Below are positions 1-7,740 of a stretch of 11,176 bases of DNA, piece by piece (the first letter of the stretch is position 1; every line of letters begins with the position of its first letter). Made by a program: the position numbers and the translations under genes. Source of the DNA: an uncultured Barnesiella sp. (GTDB taxonomy: Bacteria > Bacteroidota > Bacteroidia > Bacteroidales > Barnesiellaceae_A); NCBI GenBank assembly GCA_904502265.1, contig CAJGDT010000040.1, positions 1 to 11,176 of the forward strand, written 5' to 3'. The notes below the pieces were generated by a model. The model was not told the origin of the DNA. It saw only the letters and a list, made by a program, of their open reading frames with translations, and made no database searches.

Positions 1-965
1 ACTACAACCGCAACGGTTACAACAGCGAGCGTCGTCAATACAACAACAGTGGCTACAACAATAACAACCGTGGTGGTTATAATAACAACCGCGGCGGTGG
101 CTACAACAACAATGGCGGCTACAATAACAATCGCGGTGGCGGCTACAACAATAACAACCGTCCCCAACGCAACAATGGTGCTAACAACAAGCGCTTTACT
201 CCCCGCCCCCAACGCGTAGAGTATGAGTTGCCCCCTATCGATCCTACACAACCTATCCGTCTCAACAAGTTCCTTGCCAATGCAGGTTTGTGCTCTCGTC
301 GCGAGGCCGACGAGTTCATCCAAGCAGGTGAAGTACAAGTAAACGGCGAGGTAGTAACCGAGTTGGGTTCAAAGATTACACCCGCCGACATCATCACATT
401 CCGTGGTCAAGAAGTGGGTCTTGAGAACAAGGTATACATCCTCCTCAACAAACCCAAAGATTGCGTAACAACCGCCGACGACCCCCAAGGTCGCCTCACC
501 GTTATGGACATTGTTCGCAATGCTTGCACCGAGCGCATCTACCCCGTAGGTCGCCTCGACCGCAACACAACCGGTGTACTCTTGCTCACCAACGACGGCG
601 ACTTGGCGTCGAAACTTACTCACCCCAAGTTCGTGAAGAAAAAAATCTATCACGTATGGACCGATAAGGATGTGACCGAAGAGGATATGCAACGCATTGC
701 CGACGGTATCGAACTCGACGACGGAACCATCCACGCCGATGCCGTAAGCTACGCTACCGAGACCGACCGCAACCAAATTGGCATCGAAATTCACTCGGGT
801 CGCAACCGCATCGTACGCCGCATATTCGAGGCTCTTGGCTACCATGTTGTCAAGCTCGACCGTGTATACTTTGCCGGTCTTACCAAGAAGAACTTGCCCC
901 GTGGTCGCTGGCGTCACCTCACTCAAGCCGAGGTAAACATGCTCATGATGGGCTCTTTTGAATAA
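1..965 (+). CDS. rluB: 23S rRNA pseudouridine synthase, RluB/RsuA family, 5'-truncated by window edge, with low-complexity N-terminal tail
   Basis: The enzyme isomerises a uridine in rRNA to pseudouridine; RluB of E. coli acts on 23S rRNA U2605. In view are 320 residues. Residues 1-60 are a disordered Asn/Gly/Arg/Tyr-rich tract. An S4 RNA-binding domain starts near residue 84 (RLNKFLANAG). The catalytic core follows, with the motif GRLDRNTTG and its catalytic Asp at residue 186 (codon 558-560), then LLLTNDG and the late motif GRNRIVRRIFE. The reading frame is open from base 3 with no stop, so the true start lies left of the window. The TTG at 228 is a poor start, because the same frame encodes the repeats upstream of it. 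The stop is TAA at 963-965. asnS follows 58 bases later on the same strand. Family assignment is firm. RluB rather than RsuA or RluE is likely but rests on similarity only. Confidence 0.9.
   Translation, partial: YNRNGYNSERRQYNNSGYNNNNRGGYNNNRGGGYNNNGGYNNNRGGGYNNNNRPQRNNGANNKRFTPRPQRVEYELPPIDPTQPIRLNKFLANAGLCSRREADEFIQAGEVQVNGEVVTELGSKITPADIITFRGQEVGLENKVYILLNKPKDCVTTADDPQGRLTVMDIVRNACTERIYPVGRLDRNTTGVLLLTNDGDLASKLTHPKFVKKKIYHVWTDKDVTEEDMQRIADGIELDDGTIHADAVSYATETDRNQIGIEIHSGRNRIVRRIFEALGYHVVKLDRVYFAGLTKKNLPRGRWRHLTQAEVNMLMMGSFE
51..161 (+). repeat. Tandem GYNNN/RGG-coding repeats inside the rluB tail
   Basis: In the rluB frame this stretch encodes five imperfect units of the form G-Y-N-N-N(-N), separated by RGG or GG. 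At DNA level the repeated word is about ggctacaacaataacaac, with synonymous changes between copies (tac/tat, aac/aat, cgt/cgc). The units therefore seem held at protein level and are not a fresh DNA slippage product. Asn, Gly, Arg and Tyr together suggest a disordered, RNA-binding RGG-like tail. That function is inferred. Confidence 0.85.
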
Positions 966-974
966 AAAACCTAT

Positions 975-1006
975 CTCATCCCTACACTACAACGTGTAGA
1001 GGTGAG
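975..1006. other. Imperfect inverted repeat between rluB and asnS
   Basis: Bases 975-987 can pair with 994-1006 (13 positions, one G-U wobble and one C-A mismatch) around a 6-base loop. On the + strand no T-run follows it, so it is not a normal terminator for rluB. The A-run sits on the rluB side (964-969), so the terminator shape of hairpin plus T-run exists only in the antisense direction. It could protect the rluB 3' end, mark an mRNA processing point or reduce asnS read-through. No TAnnTTTG promoter box is visible in this gap, so asnS probably shares the rluB transcript. Confidence 0.5.
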
Positions 1007-1023
1007 AAACAAATAATACTACA

Positions 1024-2421
1024 ATGGAACAAATAAAAAGAACAAAAATAGCCGACATTTTCAACCCCGAGCTACTCAACACAACAGTGTGCGTTAAGGG
1101 TTGGGTACGCACCCGTCGTGGCAACAAGCACGTAAACTTCATTGCCCTCAACGATGGTAGTACAATTAAAAACATTCAAGTAGTTGTAGACCTTGCCAAC
1201 TTTGACGAGGAGACTCTCAAGCCCATCAGCACCGGCGCAAGCTTGTGTGTTATAGGTAAACTCGTAGAGTCAATGGGTAAAGGCCAAACAGCCGAAATCC
1301 AAGCCGAGAAAATCGAGATTTACGGTACTGCCGATCCCGAGCAATACCCCTTGCAAAAGAAAGGTCACAGCCTCGAATTCTTGCGCGAGATAGCTCACTT
1401 GCGTCCTCGCACCAACACTTTCGGTGCTGTATTGCGCATTCGTCACCACATGGCCTACGCCATCCACAAGTACTACAACGACCATGGTTTCTTCTACATG
1501 CACACTCCCCTCATCACAGCAAGCGACTGTGAAGGTGCAGGTGCTATGTTCCAAGTAACTACACTCGACATCAACGACGTTCCTCGCAACGAAGAGGGCA
1601 AGGTTGACTATACTCAAGACTTCTTCGGCAAGCAAACCAGCCTTACCGTATCGGGTCAGCTCGAGGGTGAGTTGGGTGCAACTGCATTGGGTGCTATCTA
1701 CACATTCGGCCCCACATTCCGTGCCGAGAACTCTAATACTCCCCGCCACTTGGCCGAGTTTTGGATGATTGAGCCCGAGGTTGCTTTCAACGACATTACC
1801 GACAATATGGACCTCGCCGAGGACTTCCTCAAATATTGCATCAACTATGCACTCGAAAACTGCATGGACGACCTCAACTTCCTCAGCGAAATGTACGACA
1901 AGGAACTCATCGACCGCTTGCGTTTCGTTGTTGATAACGAGTTTGTACGTCTTCCCTACACCGAGGGTATCAAGATTCTTGAGGCATCGGGCGAGAAGTT
2001 CGAGTTCCCCATCTTCTGGGGTGCCGACCTCCAATCGGAGCATGAGCGTTACTTGGTAGAGAAACACTTCAAGAAACCCGTTATCCTCACCGACTATCCC
2101 AAGGACATCAAGGCCTTCTATATGAAGCTCAACGACGACAACAAGACCGTTCGCGCTATGGACGTATTGTTCCCCCGTATTGGCGAAATCATTGGCGGCT
2201 CGGAGCGTGAAGATAACCTTGAGAAACTCCAAGCACGTATCGTAGAGATGAACATTCCCGATAAAGATATGTGGTGGTACCTCGACACTCGTCGTTTCGG
2301 TACAGTACCTCATGCCGGTTTCGGTCTTGGTTTCGAGCGTTTGTTGCTCTTCGTAACCGGTATGACCAACATTCGCGACGTTATCCCCTTCCCCCGCACA
2401 CCCAAGACAGCCGAATTCTAA
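1024..2421 (+). CDS. asnS: Asparaginyl-tRNA synthetase
   Basis: This cytoplasmic class IIb aminoacyl-tRNA synthetase charges tRNA-Asn with asparagine using ATP. Its 465 residues match the usual bacterial length (E. coli has 466). An N-terminal OB-fold anticodon-binding domain spans about residues 18-100 (VKGWVRTRRGNKHVNFIALND). The class II catalytic core runs from about 130 to the end. Motif 2 is at about 228-252 (FGPTFRAENS, then HLAEFWMIEPE) and motif 3 is GFGLGFERLLLF at 432-443, close to the typical end IPFPRTP. The ATG at 1024 is preceded by an A-rich stretch and no Shine-Dalgarno site, as is usual in Bacteroidota. HLAEFWMIEPE and the overall length fit AsnRS better than AspRS. Codon use is strongly biased to C-ending codons (ctc, aac, ccc, gac), as expected for a highly expressed gene. 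A strong terminator follows 23 bases after the stop. Confidence 0.97.
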   Translation: MEQIKRTKIADIFNPELLNTTVCVKGWVRTRRGNKHVNFIALNDGSTIKNIQVVVDLANFDEETLKPISTGASLCVIGKLVESMGKGQTAEIQAEKIEIYGTADPEQYPLQKKGHSLEFLREIAHLRPRTNTFGAVLRIRHHMAYAIHKYYNDHGFFYMHTPLITASDCEGAGAMFQVTTLDINDVPRNEEGKVDYTQDFFGKQTSLTVSGQLEGELGATALGAIYTFGPTFRAENSNTPRHLAEFWMIEPEVAFNDITDNMDLAEDFLKYCINYALENCMDDLNFLSEMYDKELIDRLRFVVDNEFVRLPYTEGIKILEASGEKFEFPIFWGADLQSEHERYLVEKHFKKPVILTDYPKDIKAFYMKLNDDNKTVRAMDVLFPRIGEIIGGSEREDNLEKLQARIVEMNIPDKDMWWYLDTRRFGTVPHAGFGLGFERLLLFVTGMTNIRDVIPFPRTPKTAEF

Positions 2422-2444
2422 GAAACAAATACAACTCTATACAG

Positions 2445-2479
2445 CGAGCGCAGGTCACATCGACCTGCGCTCGTTCTTT
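2445..2479 (+). terminator. Intrinsic terminator of asnS
   Basis: A perfect 12-bp stem (CGAGCGCAGGTC at 2445-2456 with its complement at 2462-2473) closes a 5-base loop and is followed by TTCTTT. It lies between the convergent ends of asnS and priA. In the minus direction the same hairpin forms in the priA transcript but is not followed by a T-run, so it should act mainly on asnS. Confidence 0.85.
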
Positions 2480-2494
2480 ATCTATAGAATGAAA

Positions 2495-4960
2495 TTACAT
2501 AGGATCTACGTCGTAATATAACGTAAGCGACTTGAAGGCATCGTCCACAAGACTATGTTCATAGATTTGTCGCAACAGTTCCTTCACTTGCGCCATCGAA
2601 GCCGTAATCTCTACCTTGAGCATCACCTTGCGTATGTATAGCGACTGTATGCGTGCCACAGGTGGATTGTCGGGTCCTAACACACGTTCGCCAAAGACTT
2701 TGCGCAACATCGTGGCATATCGTTGCGAGAGCGTATCGAGTACCGCCTCATCGCGATGCTTAAGGTAAATATATATAAGACGGGTAAACGGCGGATAACC
2801 GAACTGCTCACGTTGAGAGAGTTGGTCATTATACATACCTACATAGTCGTGATTGATGACCTGCCCTATCAAGGGCAACTCCGGCTGCGAAGTTTGCAAC
2901 AGCACCACTCCTCGGCTCTTGCCACGACCCGAGCGTCCTGCCACCTGTGCCATCATCTGAAAGGCACGCTCATGTACCCTGAAGTCGGGAAACGACAACA
3001 TACTGTCGGCACTGAGAATACCCACTATACTCACGCGGTCGAAGTCAAGACCTTTCGTCACCATTTGTGTTCCTATTAGTATTTTACTCTTACCGGCTGC
3101 AAAATCATCAATTATCTCCTGATAGGCATTGCGCGAGCGAGTGGTATCCATATCCATTCGCGCCAAGGGAACTTCGGGAAAGAGCGTCTCTACATCCTCT
3201 TCAATACGTTCTGTACCAAATCCTCGCACCTCGATAGTAGGCTGCAAACAAGCCGGACACATTCGAGGCACTTCGCACGAATATCCGCAATAGTGACACA
3301 CCAATCGATTGTCGCGCTTGTGATAGGTAAGACTCACATCACATTGTGTACATTTGGGTATCCACGCACATTCGCGACACTCGACCATAGGGGCAAAACC
3401 GCGACGATTCTGGAATAATATTACCTGTTCCTCACGCTTCAATGCACCACGCATCTGGTCAAGTAAGGGTTCCGAGAAATTTCCTTTGGCAAGACGCTTG
3501 CGACGCTGCTCACGCATATCAACAATGCGCACCTCGGGTAGCGGGTTGTTAGCGTATCGGGTATGCAACTCCACCAAGCCATACTTACCCGATAGAGCGT
3601 TATAGTAACTCTCAACAGCGGGCGTAGCCGAGCCCAACAGCACCTTAGCACCATACATCTGCGCCAAGACAATAGCCGCATTGCGGGCATGATAGCGCGG
3701 CGCAGGATCATACTGCTTATAGCTCGTTTCGTGCTCCTCATCGACTATAACAAAACCCAAGTCGTGGAAGGGCAAGAATATCGACGAGCGCACACCAAGT
3801 ACCACACGAGGCTCGCGACTACGCAACAATTTCTGCCACAGCTCCACCCGTTCATTATCGGAGAATCGCGAGTGATATATCAGCAATTTATCACCAAACA
3901 CCTTCTGCAAACGCTCGGTAAGCTGGGTAGTAAGGGCTATTTCGGGCACAAGGTACAACACTTGTCGCCCCTGCTTCAATATAGTATCTATTATATGTAT
4001 ATATATCTCGGTCTTACCGCTTGACGTTACGCCATGCAGTAGCGTAACCGACTTATCGTGCAAGGTGGTAAATATCTCATTATAAGCCCGTGCCTGCTCA
4101 CTACTCAACACCGGCATGGGGGAACAGGCACGTTGCACAGGGGCAAAACGACTCACCTCGCGCTTATAGGTCTCCATGACCCCTTTATTAACCAATCCCG
4201 CCAGGACAGCAGGCGAAACATCGGCACGAGCCAACAATGCCGCACGAGACACCTCGGTGTAGCATCCGGCTTGCATAAAATGTGATAAATCTAAGAATGA
4301 GAGCAACAAGGTTTCTTGTTGCTTGGCACGACGCACCATATCAAAGGCATTGCGCAGGGCGTCGTTATTACCTTGCTCGAATGTCAAGCGCACACACACC
4401 TCGGTCTTCGGCTTGTAATTGGCACGCAAGCGTTCCGATACAAATATCGCTTCGCGCTCAACCAAGCGACGCAAAACAGGCAAAGTATTGCGCAGTCCGG
4501 TAGCCTTCTCAAGTTCATGTACTGTGAGTCGACCTTGCGCCGACAAGGCCTGCATCAACACAGCCTCTCGCTCGGTAAGTCTGTCATTAGCCTCCTCCTC
4601 AAACTCGGTATTGATTGTAAGGGATGTTTCACTCTCGAGCTTCAGGCCCGACGGCAACGCTGCCTTATAAACATCACCCACCGAGCATAGGTAATACTCG
4701 GCAATCCACTCCCAAAATTTCAGTTGAGGTCGCAAGACGATAGGCTCATCGTCAAGTAGCGTCGATATCTCCTTCACCTCATATCCTTGCGGCTCGCTAT
4801 CGTGCAAGGCCACAACAATGGCTGTATAGAACTTGGAACGTCCAAATGACACCACGACACGATGTCCTTGCCGCAAGTGACCTTGCATCTCCTCGGGCAC
4901 ACGATATGTAAAATATCGGTACAGCGGGAGAGGCAATATCACATCGGCAAAACGGTTCAT
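2495..4960 (-). CDS. priA: Primosomal protein N', replication restart helicase PriA
   Basis: PriA is a 3'-to-5' superfamily 2 DNA helicase that recognises stalled or collapsed replication forks and starts primosome assembly so the replicative helicase can be reloaded. The 821 residues are longer than E. coli PriA (732). In order: a 3'-DNA-binding domain at about 1-100, a winged-helix region at about 120-190, Walker A GVTSSGKTE at 310-318, DEEH box at 407-410, GSATP at 443-447, and helicase motif VI QVAGRSGRG at 672-680. Eight zinc-binding cysteines (528, 531, 537, 540, 555, 558, 568, 571) have exactly the spacing known from E. coli PriA. The C-terminal domain starts near 700. The ATG start is 37 bases after the fbp stop, with no terminator or clear promoter between, so co-transcription with fbp is likely. 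The gene is complete, with no missing motif. Confidence 0.97.
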   Translation of the reverse strand: MNRFADVILPLPLYRYFTYRVPEEMQGHLRQGHRVVVSFGRSKFYTAIVVALHDSEPQGYEVKEISTLLDDEPIVLRPQLKFWEWIAEYYLCSVGDVYKAALPSGLKLESETSLTINTEFEEEANDRLTEREAVLMQALSAQGRLTVHELEKATGLRNTLPVLRRLVEREAIFVSERLRANYKPKTEVCVRLTFEQGNNDALRNAFDMVRRAKQQETLLLSFLDLSHFMQAGCYTEVSRAALLARADVSPAVLAGLVNKGVMETYKREVSRFAPVQRACSPMPVLSSEQARAYNEIFTTLHDKSVTLLHGVTSSGKTEIYIHIIDTILKQGRQVLYLVPEIALTTQLTERLQKVFGDKLLIYHSRFSDNERVELWQKLLRSREPRVVLGVRSSIFLPFHDLGFVIVDEEHETSYKQYDPAPRYHARNAAIVLAQMYGAKVLLGSATPAVESYYNALSGKYGLVELHTRYANNPLPEVRIVDMREQRRKRLAKGNFSEPLLDQMRGALKREEQVILFQNRRGFAPMVECRECAWIPKCTQCDVSLTYHKRDNRLVCHYCGYSCEVPRMCPACLQPTIEVRGFGTERIEEDVETLFPEVPLARMDMDTTRSRNAYQEIIDDFAAGKSKILIGTQMVTKGLDFDRVSIVGILSADSMLSFPDFRVHERAFQMMAQVAGRSGRGKSRGVVLLQTSQPELPLIGQVINHDYVGMYNDQLSQREQFGYPPFTRLIYIYLKHRDEAVLDTLSQRYATMLRKVFGERVLGPDNPPVARIQSLYIRKVMLKVEITASMAQVKELLRQIYEHSLVDDAFKSLTLYYDVDPM

Positions 4961-4997
4961 CTATATGCTTAATAGTTATATATTAACAACGAGTACA

Positions 4998-6986
4998 TCA
5001 ATGTTTCTCGTCAATCAAGCCCATACGATAGGCACACAAAAGTTTCTTCAAATCTTCTATCTGACCGGTCAATTCATGACCTATATCAGTATCGCGCACA
5101 TGCATACGATTATCATTAAACTCAAGAACGAAGCGGTTTGAGATAATATCCACACCCTCTTCAATAGCCTTTTGTGTCGATTGGAAAGGCTCATGTTGCA
5201 CGAGTTGCAAACCTCGCGAGTGGTATATCAACGTATAACCGGCAATACCGGTCTCTGATTGGTAGGCTTTTGAGAATCCACCATCTATCACCAGCAATTT
5301 ACCTCCGGCCTTAACAGGTTGTTCTCCCTTTGCCACCTTAACAGGAACGTGACCATTGATGATATGCGAGTTAGGACCCTCGAGACCAAACTCTTTCAAC
5401 ACCTTAATACATATATCATACTCATTGCGCAAGGTATAATAGTGACCTTTTATCTCTTTCATCATACTCTTATCGGGGATAAAGTACTTCTCAAAGTTGG
5501 TCATCTTATCCTTGTCGAAGAAAGGCGAATTGGGTCCGCACCACAAGTACCACATGTAGTCGACATCGCGTTGATGATCTTCATGTGTAGGATCGCCAAA
5601 GTAAGCTGCACGTACAATGCTATCGACGCGATCAAACAAAGCCTTACCCGAGTACTCCTCACCATGTACGAGCACTTTCTTGAATGTACCATCCTCGTTC
5701 ATAGGAACCGAAGCATGGAACATCAAGTTGGCATTACGCACAAGATACAAGCTACCCTTGGCATACAACCAACGCATATGCTTGCGCATCTTGTCGCTAT
5801 TCATAAACGAGAATTTCAGCTTTTGCATTACGCTCGCTTCCTCCTCGGTAAGTTCGTAGGGATTGTTAGGATCGACTGTTGGCAAGTTCTTGTCGGCAAG
5901 CTCAAACAATCGGCCGCCCAACTCGATAGTCATATTCTCATAGTTGATACGCTCAAGCAGGTTGCGGTCTTGCATATTATATTCGGGGTTGCGATTGATA
6001 ATCTGACCCTCGACCTTAAACTGTATAACAGCAATAGCCTTTTGCATCATTGTGATGAGACGTGTAGTCTTCTCGCTATGCTGTACGGCTGTGGGTGTAG
6101 GCTTGAACTTAACACACTCATCATCGCCATACAAATCCATTGCCAATGTAGCCAGAGGCAACAAGTTAATACCATAGCCATCCTCGATGGTAGGCAAGTT
6201 GCCATAACGCAATGCCATGCGCAACACGTTGGCAATACAAGCTTCATTACCACAGGCTGCACCCATCCACACGATGTCGTGATTACCCCATTGCACATCG
6301 ATATCGTGATATTTGAGCAACGTGTCCAATATGATGTGTGCACCGGGGCCACGGTCAAATATATCGCCCACAATGTGCATCGAGTCGATGGTGAGTCGTT
6401 GTATCAACTCGCACATGGCGGTAATAAAGTGGTCGGCACGACCTATCTCAATAATAGTCGATATAATTACATTTACATAGTCTTGCTTGGGCTCCGAGAG
6501 CGACTCGTGCAACAACTCTTGCATGATATATGCAAACTCGGGAGGCAATGCCTTCGACACCTTCGAACGGGTGTACTTCGACGAAACCGAGCGTGCTACT
6601 CTGATGAGTTTGTGCAGCGTAATGCGATACCAGTCTTCGATATTCGGCACGGCATCCTTCACCAAATCCAACTTCTCCTCGGGATAGTAAATGAGTGTGC
6701 ACAATTCTTTCTTCTCATTCTCGAGCATTGTTTGGCCAAAAATCTCATTTACCTTACGAGCCACCGAGCCCGAAGCATTCTTCAATACATGTTGGAAAGC
6801 CTCATACTCTCCGTGAATATCGGTAAGAAAGTGCTCTGTACCTTTGGGTAATTCGAGAATAGCTTCAAGGTTGATAATTTCGGTACAAGCCTCGGCTACC
6901 GTGGGAAACTTCTTAGACAACAACTTCAAATATCGCAAGTCTTGTTTAACCTCGTTTCGCTTCATTTCATCGGCTTTGGACATCAT
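4998..6986 (-). CDS. fbp: Fructose-1,6-bisphosphatase class III
   Basis: The enzyme hydrolyses fructose 1,6-bisphosphate to fructose 6-phosphate and phosphate, the committed step of gluconeogenesis. The 662 residues fit the class III family, which is unrelated to the E. coli class I enzyme (B. subtilis Fbp is about 670). It carries calcineurin-like metallophosphoesterase motifs: DIHGE at 56-60, GDIFDRGPGAH at 207-217 and GNHD at 234-237. FHASVP (423-428) and NGHVPVK (544-550) supply likely further metal or phosphate contacts. Two adjacent ATG codons (6984-6986 and 6981-6983) could both start it. A promoter lies about 120 bases upstream (7104-7135), giving a leader of about 110 nt. Known class III enzymes need Mn2+, and the B. 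subtilis one is activated by PEP; whether this one is cannot be seen here. priA follows 37 bases downstream. Confidence 0.96.
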   Translation of the reverse strand: MMSKADEMKRNEVKQDLRYLKLLSKKFPTVAEACTEIINLEAILELPKGTEHFLTDIHGEYEAFQHVLKNASGSVARKVNEIFGQTMLENEKKELCTLIYYPEEKLDLVKDAVPNIEDWYRITLHKLIRVARSVSSKYTRSKVSKALPPEFAYIMQELLHESLSEPKQDYVNVIISTIIEIGRADHFITAMCELIQRLTIDSMHIVGDIFDRGPGAHIILDTLLKYHDIDVQWGNHDIVWMGAACGNEACIANVLRMALRYGNLPTIEDGYGINLLPLATLAMDLYGDDECVKFKPTPTAVQHSEKTTRLITMMQKAIAVIQFKVEGQIINRNPEYNMQDRNLLERINYENMTIELGGRLFELADKNLPTVDPNNPYELTEEEASVMQKLKFSFMNSDKMRKHMRWLYAKGSLYLVRNANLMFHASVPMNEDGTFKKVLVHGEEYSGKALFDRVDSIVRAAYFGDPTHEDHQRDVDYMWYLWCGPNSPFFDKDKMTNFEKYFIPDKSMMKEIKGHYYTLRNEYDICIKVLKEFGLEGPNSHIINGHVPVKVAKGEQPVKAGGKLLVIDGGFSKAYQSETGIAGYTLIYHSRGLQLVQHEPFQSTQKAIEEGVDIISNRFVLEFNDNRMHVRDTDIGHELTGQIEDLKKLLCAYRMGLIDEKH

Positions 6987-7012
6987 AGTGGTATAGATTA
7001 AGATTGGTTAGT

Positions 7013-7076
7013 TGGTTGTCCACACTGCTCGCTCATCAGTAATCATGGCACAATATCAAGTCCATGTCGACAACCA
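7013..7076 (-). other. Possible folded leader (5' UTR) of fbp
   Basis: Within the predicted fbp leader an 8-bp inverted repeat (TGGTTGTC at 7013-7020 with GACAACCA at 7069-7076) could close a loop of 48 bases. Inside it are smaller pairs: CATGG at 7044-7048 with CCATG at 7062-7066, and ACTG/CAGT flanking the ctcgctcat segment. I recognise no known riboswitch class. The fold is modest and may be chance. Confidence 0.3.
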
Positions 7077-7103
7077 TGTGTTCTGGTTTATTTTAATTTG
7101 TAA

Positions 7104-7135
7104 CAAAGTTAGGTATTAAAATCTTAAAATGCAAC
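7104..7135 (-). promoter_or_regulatory. Bacteroides-type promoter of fbp (-priA)
   Basis: On the minus strand, TAACTTTG (7111-7104) matches the Bacteroides -7 box TAnnTTTG exactly. GTTG (7135-7132) lies 20 bases upstream as a three-of-four match to the -33 element TTTG. Transcription would begin near 7098, about 110 bases before the fbp start. It is the best placed promoter for the fbp-priA pair. Confidence 0.6.
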
Positions 7136-7165
7136 CCTTAAAACGAATGTTTTACAATACACCGG

Positions 7166-7654
7166 CTATCGTGTTATGAGAACACCGCCCATGGGACTGA
7201 AATATACGGCATAGGGTTGCAAAAAATATCGCTCTTCGGCAGCAACACCCGATAGGGGCGAACCAGTTGAAGTATCGTAGGTCGATCCACACTCGTCACA
7301 GCGCAATACCAACGACTCATCGTCATACTCTATCCTGATAACACTGCTGCGCTCCACCGGGCACGACATGTCGTAGGCATGCACGATACCCACCGGGTCA
7401 CACAATAGCATCACACCGCCATATCCGGTATAAGAGTTGGCTACATAAGTAAAGTCTCGTGGCTTATTCTCCGCCTTGATAAACTCTTTGTGATCGGGAT
7501 ATGCCGCAACTCCATACATACTCCACATGGCAGCATTACCAAACTCAAGGCGCACTGCTGCAGGCGGAATACGATCATATTCGCCATACTCACAACTTGC
7601 CAGCAATAGCATAAGCAACACTGCAACACATACACTTTTTATTACATTCATCAT
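7166..7654 (-). CDS. Small lipoprotein with a variant Rieske-like C-terminal domain
   Basis: The 162 residues start with a signal peptide (Lys6, hydrophobic run 8-18) ending in a lipobox LLAS-Cys21, so the product should be a lipid-anchored envelope protein. The C-terminal half resembles Rieske proteins: a GYGGVMLL strand at 77-84, VHAYDMSCPV at 91-100, then CDECGSTYD at 119-127 followed by GSPLSG and the late L-x-P-Y. In a classical [2Fe-2S] Rieske site the motifs are C-x-H and C-x-x-H. Here the first His is Val100 and the second is Cys122. Cys85, Cys98, Cys119 and Cys122 remain as possible ligands. From memory, related His-less CPYxx/CPVE lipoproteins occur in other Bacteroidales, so this is probably a family trait and not damage. 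It may bind a metal or cluster or be a non-metal relic; function unknown. A terminator upstream separates it from the pyrE unit, and only a weak 6-bp A/T hairpin (7139-7154) follows. No clear promoter box precedes it. Confidence 0.75.
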   Translation of the reverse strand: MMNVIKSVCVAVLLMLLLASCEYGEYDRIPPAAVRLEFGNAAMWSMYGVAAYPDHKEFIKAENKPRDFTYVANSYTGYGGVMLLCDPVGIVHAYDMSCPVERSSVIRIEYDDESLVLRCDECGSTYDTSTGSPLSGVAAEERYFLQPYAVYFSPMGGVLITR

Positions 7655-7670
7655 TTGTCTTATTTATATA

Positions 7671-7720
7671 CAAAAAGCGACCTGCATACCATCATCGTAA
7701 CGGCACACAAGGTCGCTCTT
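7671..7720 (-). terminator. Terminator of the pyrE-SRPBCC unit, roughly symmetric
   Basis: AGCGACCT at 7676-7683 pairs with AGGTCGCT at 7710-7717 across a 26-base loop. On the minus strand it is followed by TTTTG, and A-rich/T-rich flanks extend the stem imperfectly. It sits 21 bases after the stop of the SRPBCC gene. CTCTTT on the other side could give weak activity in the + direction. The long loop makes it less typical than the asnS terminator. Confidence 0.65.
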
Positions 7721-7740
7721 TAAAATATCTCTACCCGATA

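Noticed and set aside
51..161. Short regular repeats considered as a CRISPR array or a mobile-element end.
   Set aside because: There are no constant repeats with unique spacers. The units are in frame with rluB and encode GYNNN/RGG residues.
1270..2313. A 347-codon open frame on the - strand opposite asnS.
   Set aside because: asnS is complete with all class II motifs. The antisense frame is Val/Glu-rich, as expected from reading GAC/AAC/CTC-rich codons backwards.
5319..6851. A 510-codon open frame on the + strand opposite fbp.
   Set aside because: It lies wholly inside the clearly functional fbp gene on the other strand, shows no recognisable domain, and is rich in Leu, Ile, His and Cys as expected from reverse reading of fbp codons.
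6987..7165. Searched the fbp upstream gap for a small gene or a known riboswitch.
   Set aside because: No open frame with a credible start and length, and no recognisable riboswitch core; only the promoter and weak stems are supportable.
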